From the NCBI GenBank assembly GCA_947372225.1, contig CANBSV010000029.1:1-26027 (forward strand): a stretch of DNA of 26,027 bases, in the 5' to 3' direction. Both the position numbers and the translations under genes were made by a program. The notes under the pieces were generated by a model, which was given only the letters and a program-made list of their open reading frames with translations, was not told where the DNA came from and made no database searches. The DNA comes from Burkholderiales bacterium (GTDB lineage: Bacteria > Pseudomonadota > Gammaproteobacteria > Burkholderiales > Burkholderiaceae_C). The first letter of the stretch is position 1. Every line of letters begins with the position of its first letter. Positions 1 to 7,419 of the stretch are shown here, one piece after another.

Positions 1-860
1 CAGCGCGGATGGTCGACGTTGGGGTTGACGTTCGAATAAAAGCCGTACTCGTAGCTCGCAGCCTGGTTCCAACTGGTGCGCGGCTCGGCCTCGACGAAGC
101 GGATGGCGACGATGGACTTGGCGCTTTTGAAACCGTACTTCCAGGGCACTACCAGGCGAACCGGCGCGCCGTTCTGGTTCGGCAGTACCTCGCCATACAG
201 GCCGAAGGCCAGCAGCGCGAGCGGGTGCATGGCTTCATCGAGCCGCAGACCTTCGGCGTACGGCCACTGCAGCACACGACGACTGACGCCTGGCATGGTC
301 TTGGGGTCGGCTTGGGATATGAACTCGACGTACTTGGCGTTGCCTGTCGGCTCGACGCGCTTGATCAGCTCTGACAGCGAATAGCCCACCCACGGAATCA
401 CCATCGACCAGCCTTCGACGCAGCGCAGGCGGTAGACCCGCTCTTCCATCGCGCTGAGCTTGAGCAGTTCGTCGATGCCGTAGACGCGGGGCTTTTTGAC
501 CGCGCCTTCGATGCTCACGGTCCAGGGGCGGGTCTTGAGCGTGCCGGCGTTGGCTGCCGGGTCGGACTTGTCGGTTCCGAATTCGTAGAAGTTGTTGTAC
601 GAGGTGACGTCGCCGTACGACGTGACCTTGTCCATCGTCAGGCCGCCGGGCACCGTGCTGCGCACGCCTGCGAGCGCATCGAGCCGGCCGGGGCCTGTGG
701 TCTGCGCCAGTGCCTCGCGGCCTGCCCATGCCGCGAGCGCCACCCCACCGGCCCCCGCAGCCATCGCCTTGATCAACGTTCGGCGCTGCTCGTAGATCTG
801 GCGCGGCGTGATGTCACTGCCGGCGGGGTGGATGAAGCCGTGGTCTTTGAGGAAGTGCAT
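1..860 (-). CDS. msrP: Protein-methionine-sulfoxide reductase catalytic subunit MsrP, 3' end cut by window edge
   Basis: MsrP (YedY) is the periplasmic molybdopterin enzyme that repairs oxidised methionines in envelope proteins, taking electrons from the membrane haem protein MsrQ. The 286 visible residues start at an ATG at 860 and read MHFLKDHGFIHPAG. A Tat signal follows, with QRRTLIKA at about residues 25-32 and a hydrophobic Ala/Gly stretch. The motif YRLRCVEGWSM contains Cys147, matching the family's molybdenum-ligand cysteine. The family is usually about 320-335 residues, so roughly the last 35-50 lie outside. msrQ normally follows msrP and would also be outside. An 18-base gap separates it from the small upstream gene on the same strand, so the two may share a transcript. 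Family assignment is confident from the Tat motif and cysteine region. Confidence 0.95.
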   Translation of the reverse strand, partial: MHFLKDHGFIHPAGSDITPRQIYEQRRTLIKAMAAGAGGVALAAWAGREALAQTTGPGRLDALAGVRSTVPGGLTMDKVTSYGDVTSYNNFYEFGTDKSDPAANAGTLKTRPWTVSIEGAVKKPRVYGIDELLKLSAMEERVYRLRCVEGWSMVIPWVGYSLSELIKRVEPTGNAKYVEFISQADPKTMPGVSRRVLQWPYAEGLRLDEAMHPLALLAFGLYGEVLPNQNGAPVRLVVPWKYGFKSAKSIVAIRFVEAEPRTSWNQAASYEYGFYSNVNPNVDHPR

Positions 861-878
861 GGCGTGCTTTCGATGTGC

Positions 879-1217
879 TCAGATCACATCGTCTGAGCCG
901 GATGGCGCGAACAGGTTCAACGCATTGCGCGACGCGCTGTGGCGAAAGCGCCTTCTGGTCAGCAGCTTGGCCTGCGCTTCGGCGGGCAGGTCGGTGATGT
1001 TGAGGATGTTCTTAGCGAGCAAGGTGTCGATCACGTCTTCGATCACCCGCACGAAGTCGGCGTCGAGGCTCGAGAAGTCGTCATCCATAGCCTTTGCGGC
1101 ACCCACGAATGCCTGGACGTCGGGGTGGCTGCCTGCCAGGAATTCCTGTTCACTGTGCTCGGCACAGTGGTGCAGGCTTTCGATCTGTGCTTGGGCGTTG
1201 CGGCGAATGTAGGGCAT
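879..1217 (-). CDS. Small conserved hypothetical protein
   Basis: A 112-residue acidic, soluble-looking protein beginning MPYIRRNAQAQIESLHH. It contains the segments HPDVQAFVGAAKAMDDDFSSLDADFVRVIEDVIDTLL (written here only as a description: an aspartate-rich central helix region at about residues 32-68) and a basic RRRFRHSASR near the C-terminus. It has no signal peptide, membrane segment or cysteine motif. I recall similar short proteins in Burkholderiales and Pseudomonas that databases sometimes call 'tryptophan synthase subunit beta-like' by name only; no function is known to me. The start at 1217 is preferred over an upstream in-frame start near 1280, because the extension would run through a transcription terminator and looks unlike coding sequence. 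It lies 18 bases upstream of msrP on the same strand. Confidence 0.75.
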   Translation of the reverse strand: MPYIRRNAQAQIESLHHCAEHSEQEFLAGSHPDVQAFVGAAKAMDDDFSSLDADFVRVIEDVIDTLLAKNILNITDLPAEAQAKLLTRRRFRHSASRNALNLFAPSGSDDVI

Positions 1218-1279
1218 GGTGTGTCGACACTGGATTTGAGCCCACTGTAAGCCCCCGCGCTGCCAAAGTGGCGGCCACA

Positions 1280-1306
1280 AAAAAGCCGGTCAGCGACCGG
1301 CTTTTT
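1280..1306 (-). terminator. Rho-independent terminator after the cytochrome c gene
   Basis: The perfect inverted repeat AAAAAGCCGGT / ACCGGCTTTTT has a 5-base loop. Read on the minus strand it gives a GC-rich stem followed by a T run, 17 bases after the stop codon of the cytochrome gene at 1323. It separates that gene from the hypothetical/msrP pair. The A and T runs are symmetrical, so it could also work on the plus strand. Confidence 0.85.
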
Positions 1307-1322
1307 CGACAGAGGTTCTGTG

Positions 1323-1946
1323 TCAGTGCAGACCGGCGATGTAGTCGGCGACGGCCTTGATCTCGAGGTCGTTCATCTTGGCGGCCACACCGGTCATCTG
1401 AGCGCTGTTCTTGCGAACACCGCTGCGGAATGCGGTCAACTGCGCCAGCGTGTAATCGGCGTGCTGACCTGCAAGACGCGGGTACTGAGATGGAATGCCA
1501 GCGCCGTTCGGGCTGTGGCAGCCGGCACAGGCTGGAACGCTGCGATCGGCGATGCCGCCACGGTAGATCTTCTCGCCCAGGGCCACGGTGTCGGAGCTCT
1601 TGGCGAAGCCAGGCTTGGCCTTCAACGAGCCGTAGAACGCCGCGATGTTCTTCATGTCGGCTTCGCTCAACGTGGCAGCCATTCCGCTCATGATGGCGTT
1701 GACGCGCTTGCCGCTCTTGAACTCGGTCAACTGCTTGACGAGATACTCTGGATGCTGGCCTTGCAAGATGGGCTGGGCAGGACTGCCGCGAGAACCATCC
1801 TGGCTGTGGCAGCCAGCGCACATCGCGGCACTGGCTTGGCCCTTGGCCAGATCGGGCTTTTCAGCGGCGGGGGATTCGTTGGCCGACGCGCTGACGGCGA
1901 CCGAAGCGAGAAACCAACAGGACAGCAAAGCGGACGCGAACTTCAT
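1323..1946 (-). CDS. Diheme cytochrome c4-like periplasmic protein
   Basis: A 207-residue exported electron carrier with two class I cytochrome c domains. A Sec signal peptide (MKFASALLSCWFLASVAVSASA) precedes two haem-binding CAGCH motifs, with Cys43/Cys46/His47 and Cys140/Cys143/His144. Candidate sixth-ligand methionines lie in MSGMA (residues 86-89) and QMTGVA (Met184) at the spacing expected for cytochrome c4. The two halves are internally similar (GQHPEYLVKQLTEFKSG versus GQHADYTLAQLTAFRSG), the tandem-duplication hallmark of c4. Such proteins usually pass electrons to terminal oxidases, often of the cbb3 type; the partner here is unknown. It is divergent from engB across a 63-base gap and is followed by a clear terminator, so it is probably monocistronic. 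Confidence 0.92.
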   Translation of the reverse strand: MKFASALLSCWFLASVAVSASANESPAAEKPDLAKGQASAAMCAGCHSQDGSRGSPAQPILQGQHPEYLVKQLTEFKSGKRVNAIMSGMAATLSEADMKNIAAFYGSLKAKPGFAKSSDTVALGEKIYRGGIADRSVPACAGCHSPNGAGIPSQYPRLAGQHADYTLAQLTAFRSGVRKNSAQMTGVAAKMNDLEIKAVADYIAGLH

Positions 1947-1983
1947 GACAGGTGCCAGGCAGGTTTGGGAATGGCCGCGATTC

Positions 1984-1989
1984 TACAAT
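1984..1989 (+). promoter_or_regulatory. Possible -10 box for engB
   Basis: TACAAT lies 20 bases before the engB start codon in the short divergent region. It resembles a sigma70 -10 box. I could not find a convincing -35 hexamer at 16-18 bases, so this is tentative. Confidence 0.3.
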
Positions 1990-2009
1990 CGCAGTTTTCG
2001 ATCGCATCC

Positions 2010-2738
2010 ATGACCGCGAGTTCTCCCATCAGTGCGCCGGTCACGACCTGTGCGGCACAGGAAAAATTGGCGCTGGCCTGGACCCACACAGCGCGCTTTT
2101 TGACCACGGCCAGCAAGCTGTCCGAGTTGCCGCAGACCGAATTGCCCGAGATCGCCTTTGTGGGTCGATCAAACGCAGGCAAGTCGACCGCCATCAACAC
2201 GCTGACGCAACAAAAGCGTTTGGCCTTTGCCTCCAAGACACCGGGCCGCACGCAGAACATCAACCTGTTCGAGTTGGGACCCAAGACGCAGGCAGACGCG
2301 CTGTTTGCCGACCTGCCCGGCTATGGGTACGCTGCCGTGGCGCGAGGTGCCAAGCTGCGTTGGCAGCAGGTGATGGCAGATTACCTCGACGTGCGTCGCA
2401 GTCTCGCGGGCCTGGTGCTGATGGTGGATTCGCGGCTGGGCTTCACCGATCTCGACCGCCGATTGCTGAGCTTCGTGGCACCGCGCGTGGGCAACGGATC
2501 GGTCAAGCTGCTGGTGCTGCTGACCAAGTCTGACAAGCTCAACCGCAGCGATGGCGCCATCGCCTTGTTGGCGGCGCAGCAGGCGCTTGGCGATCTGAGC
2601 ACCGAGGAGGCGGACGTCAACGTGTCGCTGTTTTCGGCCCTCAAGAAAAGCGGCGTGGGCGACGCCGCGATGCTGTTGCACAGCTGGGTTCAAGCGGCCG
2701 GGTTGGCCGCATCGCCGTCAGGGCCGACCGAGGTATAG
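2010..2738 (+). CDS. engB: Ribosome biogenesis GTP-binding protein EngB (YsxC/YihA)
   Basis: A 242-residue TRAFAC-class GTPase needed for late assembly of the 50S ribosomal subunit in the cytoplasm. The G motifs are in order: G1 GRSNAGKST (residues 52-60), G2 region TPGRTQ (about 78), G3 DLPGYGY (101-107), G4 TKSD and G5 SALKKSG near the end. The start at 2010 gives MTASSPISAPVTTCAAQEK, close to family length. A longer in-frame extension upstream crosses the cytochrome c gene on the other strand and is rejected. No strong Shine-Dalgarno sequence is visible. Its last 21 bases overlap the 3' end of the convergent patatin gene, and no terminator lies between them. Confidence 0.95.
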   Translation: MTASSPISAPVTTCAAQEKLALAWTHTARFLTTASKLSELPQTELPEIAFVGRSNAGKSTAINTLTQQKRLAFASKTPGRTQNINLFELGPKTQADALFADLPGYGYAAVARGAKLRWQQVMADYLDVRRSLAGLVLMVDSRLGFTDLDRRLLSFVAPRVGNGSVKLLVLLTKSDKLNRSDGAIALLAAQQALGDLSTEEADVNVSLFSALKKSGVGDAAMLLHSWVQAAGLAASPSGPTEV

Positions 2739-5075
2739 GTAAAGAGCCGTTTCGCCGCGCGGTGCGTAGGTCAGCCCCAGGTACAGCGGCCCGAGTGCGG
2801 TGTCCGCGCCGACGAACAGGCTGGATCCGAAGCGCAGATTCGACAACGACACATCACGCTCGCGCTGCCAGGCGTTGCCCGCTTCCAGCGAGCCACCCAC
2901 AAAGTACCCCCTGGACAGCAGCGACATCGTGTCCAGACGGTGATAAGCCATGAGCCGGCCCAGCAGGGCTTGACTGCCCGCAAGCTGGTCTTGCCGATAG
3001 CCCGAAAGCCGGTGGAAACCACCCAACGTGTAGCTGTAGCGGTCGAGCTTGGACAGGTCGTTGCCGCCAGCGCTTTGGGCGAGGACATAGGCGTTGAGCG
3101 TTGTGCGCCCAAAGCTGATCGCGGCCGTGCCATCGAGCTCGATGCGGGTGAAGTCCTCGGTCTGTCTGGGCTGCGAAAGCCGCCTCGTTCCCGTGATGGC
3201 GCTGGCTTCGAGGCGGTAGCCGCGAGTGGGGAAATTGACGTAGTCCAGTTGATCGAGGATGGCTGCCAGGCGCAAGCCGGTTTCGTGCCCTCGTGCGGCT
3301 TGTTCGCTCGTCTGAGCATCGATCGAGATCAGATCCGGGCGCAGGTGAAAAGCCACATAGCTCAGGCCGAGCCGCAACTCACCGAACTTGCCCCAGGGTT
3401 GTCCGAGGTCGAGGCCGAGTCGTCCCTGGCTGCGGGTGAACCGGCCGCGCTCATGGCCGGAGTCGGCGTCATAGACGGTCAATTCCCGGCGCTGCGCTTC
3501 GGCATAAGTGGCGACGAACAGGTCGCTGCCCAGACCTTCGAACAGATTCAAGGGGTGGAGCAGCTCGGTGAACAGACGTGGGGTCTGCCCGATCTGCGCA
3601 AAGCTGCGCCACTCGGTGCCGGTGGACGTCAACCAGCGACGGTTGTGGATGGCCTTGATGTTGAAGGCGCTGTCGCCACGGAAGTCCGTGAAAAGATCGA
3701 GCCCGACGCGGAAGTAGTTCGGCCCCCAAGGTTTTTCTTCGAGGTCGAACAGCAGCCCGTCACCCTCGGGTGTGCGCACCAGACGAAAGTCCGACCGGGT
3801 GTAGTCGCCACTGGCGGCCAGTTGCAGCGCGTCGCGCTCGGCCTTGCCTTCGTCGAAGGCTTCGCCGGGGGTTGATTCGAGCCCGTCGGCCAGACGCTGC
3901 GGGACGGTGAGTTTGTTGCCTTCGAAGCGGATGAACCCGAGGCGCACCTCTTCGACCGCCGGCACACCGTGAAGCGCCCGCCATTGCCGGTAGGCGGGTG
4001 CATCCACAGCCAGCGCAGCCAGCCGAGCGAGTTGGGGTTCGACACCGGCCTGACCGCGCTCGATCAGCTGGCGGGTCTTGTCGAAGTCGCTTGCGGCCAG
4101 CGCGCCCAGGTCGGGCGTGATGAGCACATCTGCCGGCTTGAGCAAGGCCAGGCTGCGTTGCACGTTCTGCTCGGTCAGGATGCTGATCATCTGCCCGGTC
4201 AGGCCGCCCACCGAGCCCAGCGTGTCCCGCCCGGCCAGCGGCGAGCCGATGTTGACGGCGATCACCACGTCAGCCCCCATGTCGCGAGCGACGTCGATGG
4301 GCAGGTTGTCCACCAGCGCGCCATCGCCCAGGATCAGGCTGTCAAGCGCGGTGGGCGCAAACACCCCAGGGATGCTCATGCTGGAGCGCAGCGCCAGAGC
4401 AAGGTCACCTTGAGTCAGGATCACCGGCGCGCCGGTCTCCATGTTGGTGGCCACCGCGCGAAACGGTATGGGCAGCCGTGCGAAGTCGTGCACGTTGCGC
4501 ACTGGCATCGTGTAGCGCCGCAGCAGAGTTTCAAGCCCGCGACCAGGCAACGCTCCCAGCGGTGCGCGCAACTCACCATCACGCATGCCGAATTCGAGCA
4601 CCGGTGAGAACTGGAAGTCTTCTTCCTTGCGGCGCTGGCTGAGCAACGGGCGCTCGACGCGGCTGGAGAAGACCTCGTCCCACTTGATCATCATCAGTTG
4701 GGCTTCGATCTGAGACGCACTCATGCCGCTGGCGTACAGACCGCCCACGATGGCGCCCATCGACGTCCCGGCGATCACATCGATCGGGATGTGTTCTCGC
4801 TCGAGCATCTTGAGCACCCCCACATGCGCCAGGCCACGTGCTCCGCCGCCTGACAGCACGAGGCCGATGCGTGGGCGCTCGATCGAGGGTTGCTTGAGGG
4901 CATGGGCTGCGGCATCGACCCCCGGGGCCGGCAATTCGCCAGCCGCAGCCACCAGGCTCAGAACCGACGCCGCCACGAGCCCCAGCAGCCGCGCTGCCCG
5001 CCGACACGTGGTCACCTTGCGGTCAGGGTCGGAAACACTGCGCAAGCCATCGGCCCGATGGCCGAATGCAGTCAA
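2718..5075 (-). CDS. Patatin-like phospholipase with C-terminal outer-membrane barrel (RssA/PlpD type)
   Basis: The predicted 785-residue protein joins an N-terminal patatin lipase domain to a C-terminal BamA-like surface-antigen barrel, the layout of type Vd autotransporters such as PlpD. The lipase domain shows the oxyanion motif SGGGARG (residues 75-81), the nucleophile elbow GTSMG (Ser105) and the dyad motif DGA (Asp251). A POTRA-like linker (about 375-440) leads into a barrel rich in alternating aromatic/hydrophobic strands. The start is uncertain. A TTG at 5075 overlaps the upstream DUF1631 stop and has GGGGA about 6 bases before it. A GTG at 5015 would begin directly with a standard signal peptide (TTCRRAARLLGLVAASVLSL). 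Family assignment is confident; substrate and cleavage are unknown. Confidence 0.93.
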   Translation of the reverse strand: MTAFGHRADGLRSVSDPDRKVTTCRRAARLLGLVAASVLSLVAAAGELPAPGVDAAAHALKQPSIERPRIGLVLSGGGARGLAHVGVLKMLEREHIPIDVIAGTSMGAIVGGLYASGMSASQIEAQLMMIKWDEVFSSRVERPLLSQRRKEEDFQFSPVLEFGMRDGELRAPLGALPGRGLETLLRRYTMPVRNVHDFARLPIPFRAVATNMETGAPVILTQGDLALALRSSMSIPGVFAPTALDSLILGDGALVDNLPIDVARDMGADVVIAVNIGSPLAGRDTLGSVGGLTGQMISILTEQNVQRSLALLKPADVLITPDLGALAASDFDKTRQLIERGQAGVEPQLARLAALAVDAPAYRQWRALHGVPAVEEVRLGFIRFEGNKLTVPQRLADGLESTPGEAFDEGKAERDALQLAASGDYTRSDFRLVRTPEGDGLLFDLEEKPWGPNYFRVGLDLFTDFRGDSAFNIKAIHNRRWLTSTGTEWRSFAQIGQTPRLFTELLHPLNLFEGLGSDLFVATYAEAQRRELTVYDADSGHERGRFTRSQGRLGLDLGQPWGKFGELRLGLSYVAFHLRPDLISIDAQTSEQAARGHETGLRLAAILDQLDYVNFPTRGYRLEASAITGTRRLSQPRQTEDFTRIELDGTAAISFGRTTLNAYVLAQSAGGNDLSKLDRYSYTLGGFHRLSGYRQDQLAGSQALLGRLMAYHRLDTMSLLSRGYFVGGSLEAGNAWQRERDVSLSNLRFGSSLFVGADTALGPLYLGLTYAPRGETALYLYLGRP

Positions 5076-7243
5076 GCGAAGTCCCCGAGGTGTCGCCCCA
5101 CTCGTTCAACGGCGCGTTGGAGCAGCCCAGCGCTGGGCAGTGACTTGAGCAGCCCCTCGCGCCCCAGGCGCCCAAGGGCATCGCCCGTGATCGAGTGGGG
5201 ACAACCCGGTGTCTCACCGGCGAAAAGGAGAAACTGTCCGGATTCGCTGCGCCACAGCAGCTGCACCGTTTGCCAGCGGCCTCGCAGGAACCATTGGCAC
5301 GGGGCCGCGGCAATGATCGCCTCGGCCAGCTCAGCTGGCATCGTGTGCGCCGAGTCGCCCGTGGGTAACAGCTCCGCAGGCACGGTGTCCATCCATTTCA
5401 CGTCGATCAACGAGTCCGGGAAGCCGTCGTCTGTTGGTTGCCGGTGCGTCCGTGAGTCATCATCTGACGTGGTCGGTGTTGTGTCGTCAGTCGTGGCGGC
5501 TGGGGGGCGGTACCGTGCGGCAAATCCCAGCAGGCCGGTGTGGGTTGCCATCAGGTCGTCGAGCACCGCTTGCTGCTCGTCCTCGGGAAAAGCGATCAGA
5601 GCCATGCCCGCGCGCAAGCGCTTGAGCAGGCCAGGCAGCAAGCTGAACAGCTGCAGCCTGTTTTGGGCATTGACCTTCAGGTTCAGGCTGACGTGCAGAT
5701 CGTCCGCTGTTTGCATGTAGGCCAAGGTGTGCTCGCTGTCGACGCCAAAGCGCAGGATGGACTCGGCGACCACACGTGGCCACTCTTCGGTCATGAAAAC
5801 AAGCACCCGGGGGGCTGCACGCGTGGATCTGAACTGTTCGGAAAACTGTGCTGACAGCTCCATCCGAAGCACCTCGCGTCGGTCGCTCAGCGCCAGACCT
5901 TCGATGACACCTTGCGCCGCTTCTCGCTGAGCTTGCAACTGGGCGGCCAGATGTTCTTCAAGCCGAGCCAATCCGATTCGGTAGAGCCCGCCCGTGGGCT
6001 GCTCGGTGGCAGCGATTTCTGCAGCCAGCGAGTCGCTGAAGGTCAAAAGGCTCGCGGCTCGCGGGTCGGCCTCCAGCGGCCACACCTGCGCAGCCTGCGC
6101 GATGCGGTTCATCAAAAGCCAAACCGGGTGGTTGTCGTTGTTGAGCATCTCCGGGTCGGTGAGCGCGACGCGCAGGGCCGAAACCTGCAGCCTCGCTAGC
6201 ACCGCGCGCACGGGGGCTGACAACTGTTCGTCGCTCAGCACCGAATCAAAAATGCGCGACAGCAGGTCAACGATCTGTCGGTCGATGCCATCGTGGGTCT
6301 GTGCAAGCAAGGATTGCGCAAACTCAGTCAGTTGTCGTGGATCCGTCCTACTGGACCCTTCAGCCGGCAGTGGTCGCTCGGCGTGACCACTGAGCAACGT
6401 CTCGAGGCGCGCCAGAACGTCTTCGAAGGCCTGCGAGAACCGGGGCTCTGACGCTGATGCAGCGGCGGGTGTACCGCTTGTTTGCCGTGCGTCAACGGGC
6501 ATCCGGCCCGATTTGCCGGCAGGCATGCGGCTGAGCAGTTGCCCCAGTCCCCGGGGTTCTGCTTTCCAGAGTGGGCCCGGTAAGACGATCGCGCTGGGGG
6601 CGTGCACAAGAGTTCGGTAGACGCTGGGTTCGACGCCTTGGGACTCGAGCCGGGAGCATGCGCCAGCCCAGGCCAACTTGAGTTGCTTGGCCAGGCAGTC
6701 GGTCGCAGTCCGAAACAGCAACCGACCCTGCGCGGCGACGGGTGTGACGGCGCAGGTGGCATCCCACAACGCCTGAGCGTAGGCCGGGGGACGCAACGGA
6801 TTGGACTTGGCGCTGACGTGATCCTGACCGATCAGAGTGGACGTGAAGGTCTGGAGATCTCGCAGCTCCCATTCGGCTGCGAGGTCGATTGCCTGCGCGG
6901 CCCGCGAGATCTCGATGTCGGTCTCGATGCGGTCTTCGTCGAGCAACTGAAAGCCCGATTCAGCTTGCGCGGCGTCGCCGCTCGCCTGATGTGGCATTCC
7001 GCGAGCATCGGCCATGACGTTCGTACGAAGCGCATCGCAAAACACCTGGGTGAACAGGGGTGAGCTGCGTTGCAGCACTTCGTAGACATCGGCCTGCAGT
7101 TGCCGTTCGCTGCGGTTAGACGGCTCGGCCCTCGGCGCCTGCTGCAACTGCGACAAGGTCGCCGCCACCGCGCGATCAATGAGCTGTGGCATACGGGACA
7201 ACTCGTCCTCGACGAAGCTCAGCATCAGTGGAGTGACTGACAT
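5072..7243 (-). CDS. DUF1631 family protein
   Basis: A 723-residue cytoplasmic-looking protein that I place in DUF1631 from its overall sequence, for example the opening MSVTPLMLSFVEDELSRMP and the C-terminal region with W-x-L-L-W-R-S-E-S-G and FLLFAGETPG followed by a conserved HSIT. It is mostly helical with a low-complexity Thr/Asp linker near residues 600-620 and no signal peptide or membrane segment. Its biochemical role is not known to me. The start is the ATG at 7243. The stop overlaps the alternative TTG start of the patatin gene by four bases, so the two are likely co-expressed, and a shared envelope role would be inference. It follows the groEL terminator on the same strand. Confidence 0.85.
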   Translation of the reverse strand: MSVTPLMLSFVEDELSRMPQLIDRAVAATLSQLQQAPRAEPSNRSERQLQADVYEVLQRSSPLFTQVFCDALRTNVMADARGMPHQASGDAAQAESGFQLLDEDRIETDIEISRAAQAIDLAAEWELRDLQTFTSTLIGQDHVSAKSNPLRPPAYAQALWDATCAVTPVAAQGRLLFRTATDCLAKQLKLAWAGACSRLESQGVEPSVYRTLVHAPSAIVLPGPLWKAEPRGLGQLLSRMPAGKSGRMPVDARQTSGTPAAASASEPRFSQAFEDVLARLETLLSGHAERPLPAEGSSRTDPRQLTEFAQSLLAQTHDGIDRQIVDLLSRIFDSVLSDEQLSAPVRAVLARLQVSALRVALTDPEMLNNDNHPVWLLMNRIAQAAQVWPLEADPRAASLLTFSDSLAAEIAATEQPTGGLYRIGLARLEEHLAAQLQAQREAAQGVIEGLALSDRREVLRMELSAQFSEQFRSTRAAPRVLVFMTEEWPRVVAESILRFGVDSEHTLAYMQTADDLHVSLNLKVNAQNRLQLFSLLPGLLKRLRAGMALIAFPEDEQQAVLDDLMATHTGLLGFAARYRPPAATTDDTTPTTSDDDSRTHRQPTDDGFPDSLIDVKWMDTVPAELLPTGDSAHTMPAELAEAIIAAAPCQWFLRGRWQTVQLLWRSESGQFLLFAGETPGCPHSITGDALGRLGREGLLKSLPSAGLLQRAVERVGRHLGDFA

Positions 7244-7313
7244 CCTGACAAGGCCTTTTGTTGGGTTGGGTATCGCCCGTGGAAATCGCAGCTTGTTCGT
7301 GAGTCTATGGGCA

Positions 7314-7339
7314 CAGGCACAAAAGGCCCAGGCACAAAA
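7314..7339. repeat. Short tandem direct repeat in the groEL 3' region
   Basis: The 11-base unit caggcacaaaa occurs twice (7314-7324 and 7329-7339) with a 15-base period, next to the groEL terminator. On the minus strand its T-rich form extends the U tract that follows the terminator hairpin. It is too short to indicate a mobile element. Confidence 0.6.
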
Positions 7340-7341
7340 AC

Positions 7342-7369
7342 AAACAGGGCTGCTGTTGCAGCCCTGTTT
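7342..7369 (-). terminator. Strong rho-independent terminator of groESL
   Basis: A perfect 12-bp inverted repeat (aaacagggctgc / gcagccctgttt) with a 4-base loop is followed on the minus strand by TTTTTG. It lies about 50 bases after the groEL stop codon and separates groESL from the DUF1631/patatin pair. Confidence 0.92.
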
Positions 7370-7419
7370 GCCATCTCGACAGGCCCGGACTCAAAAAGAG
7401 CCCGAACCGGTCAGGCAGA

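Noticed and set aside
1320..2009. N-terminal extension of engB through the cytochrome c region
   Set aside because: The extension is antisense to the cytochrome gene and unrelated to EngB; the ATG at 2010 gives a normal protein.
2940..3875. Open frame of 311 codons on the plus strand opposite the patatin gene
   Set aside because: It is an antisense shadow of a well-supported gene, with no recognisable domain and no promoter or ribosome-binding site.
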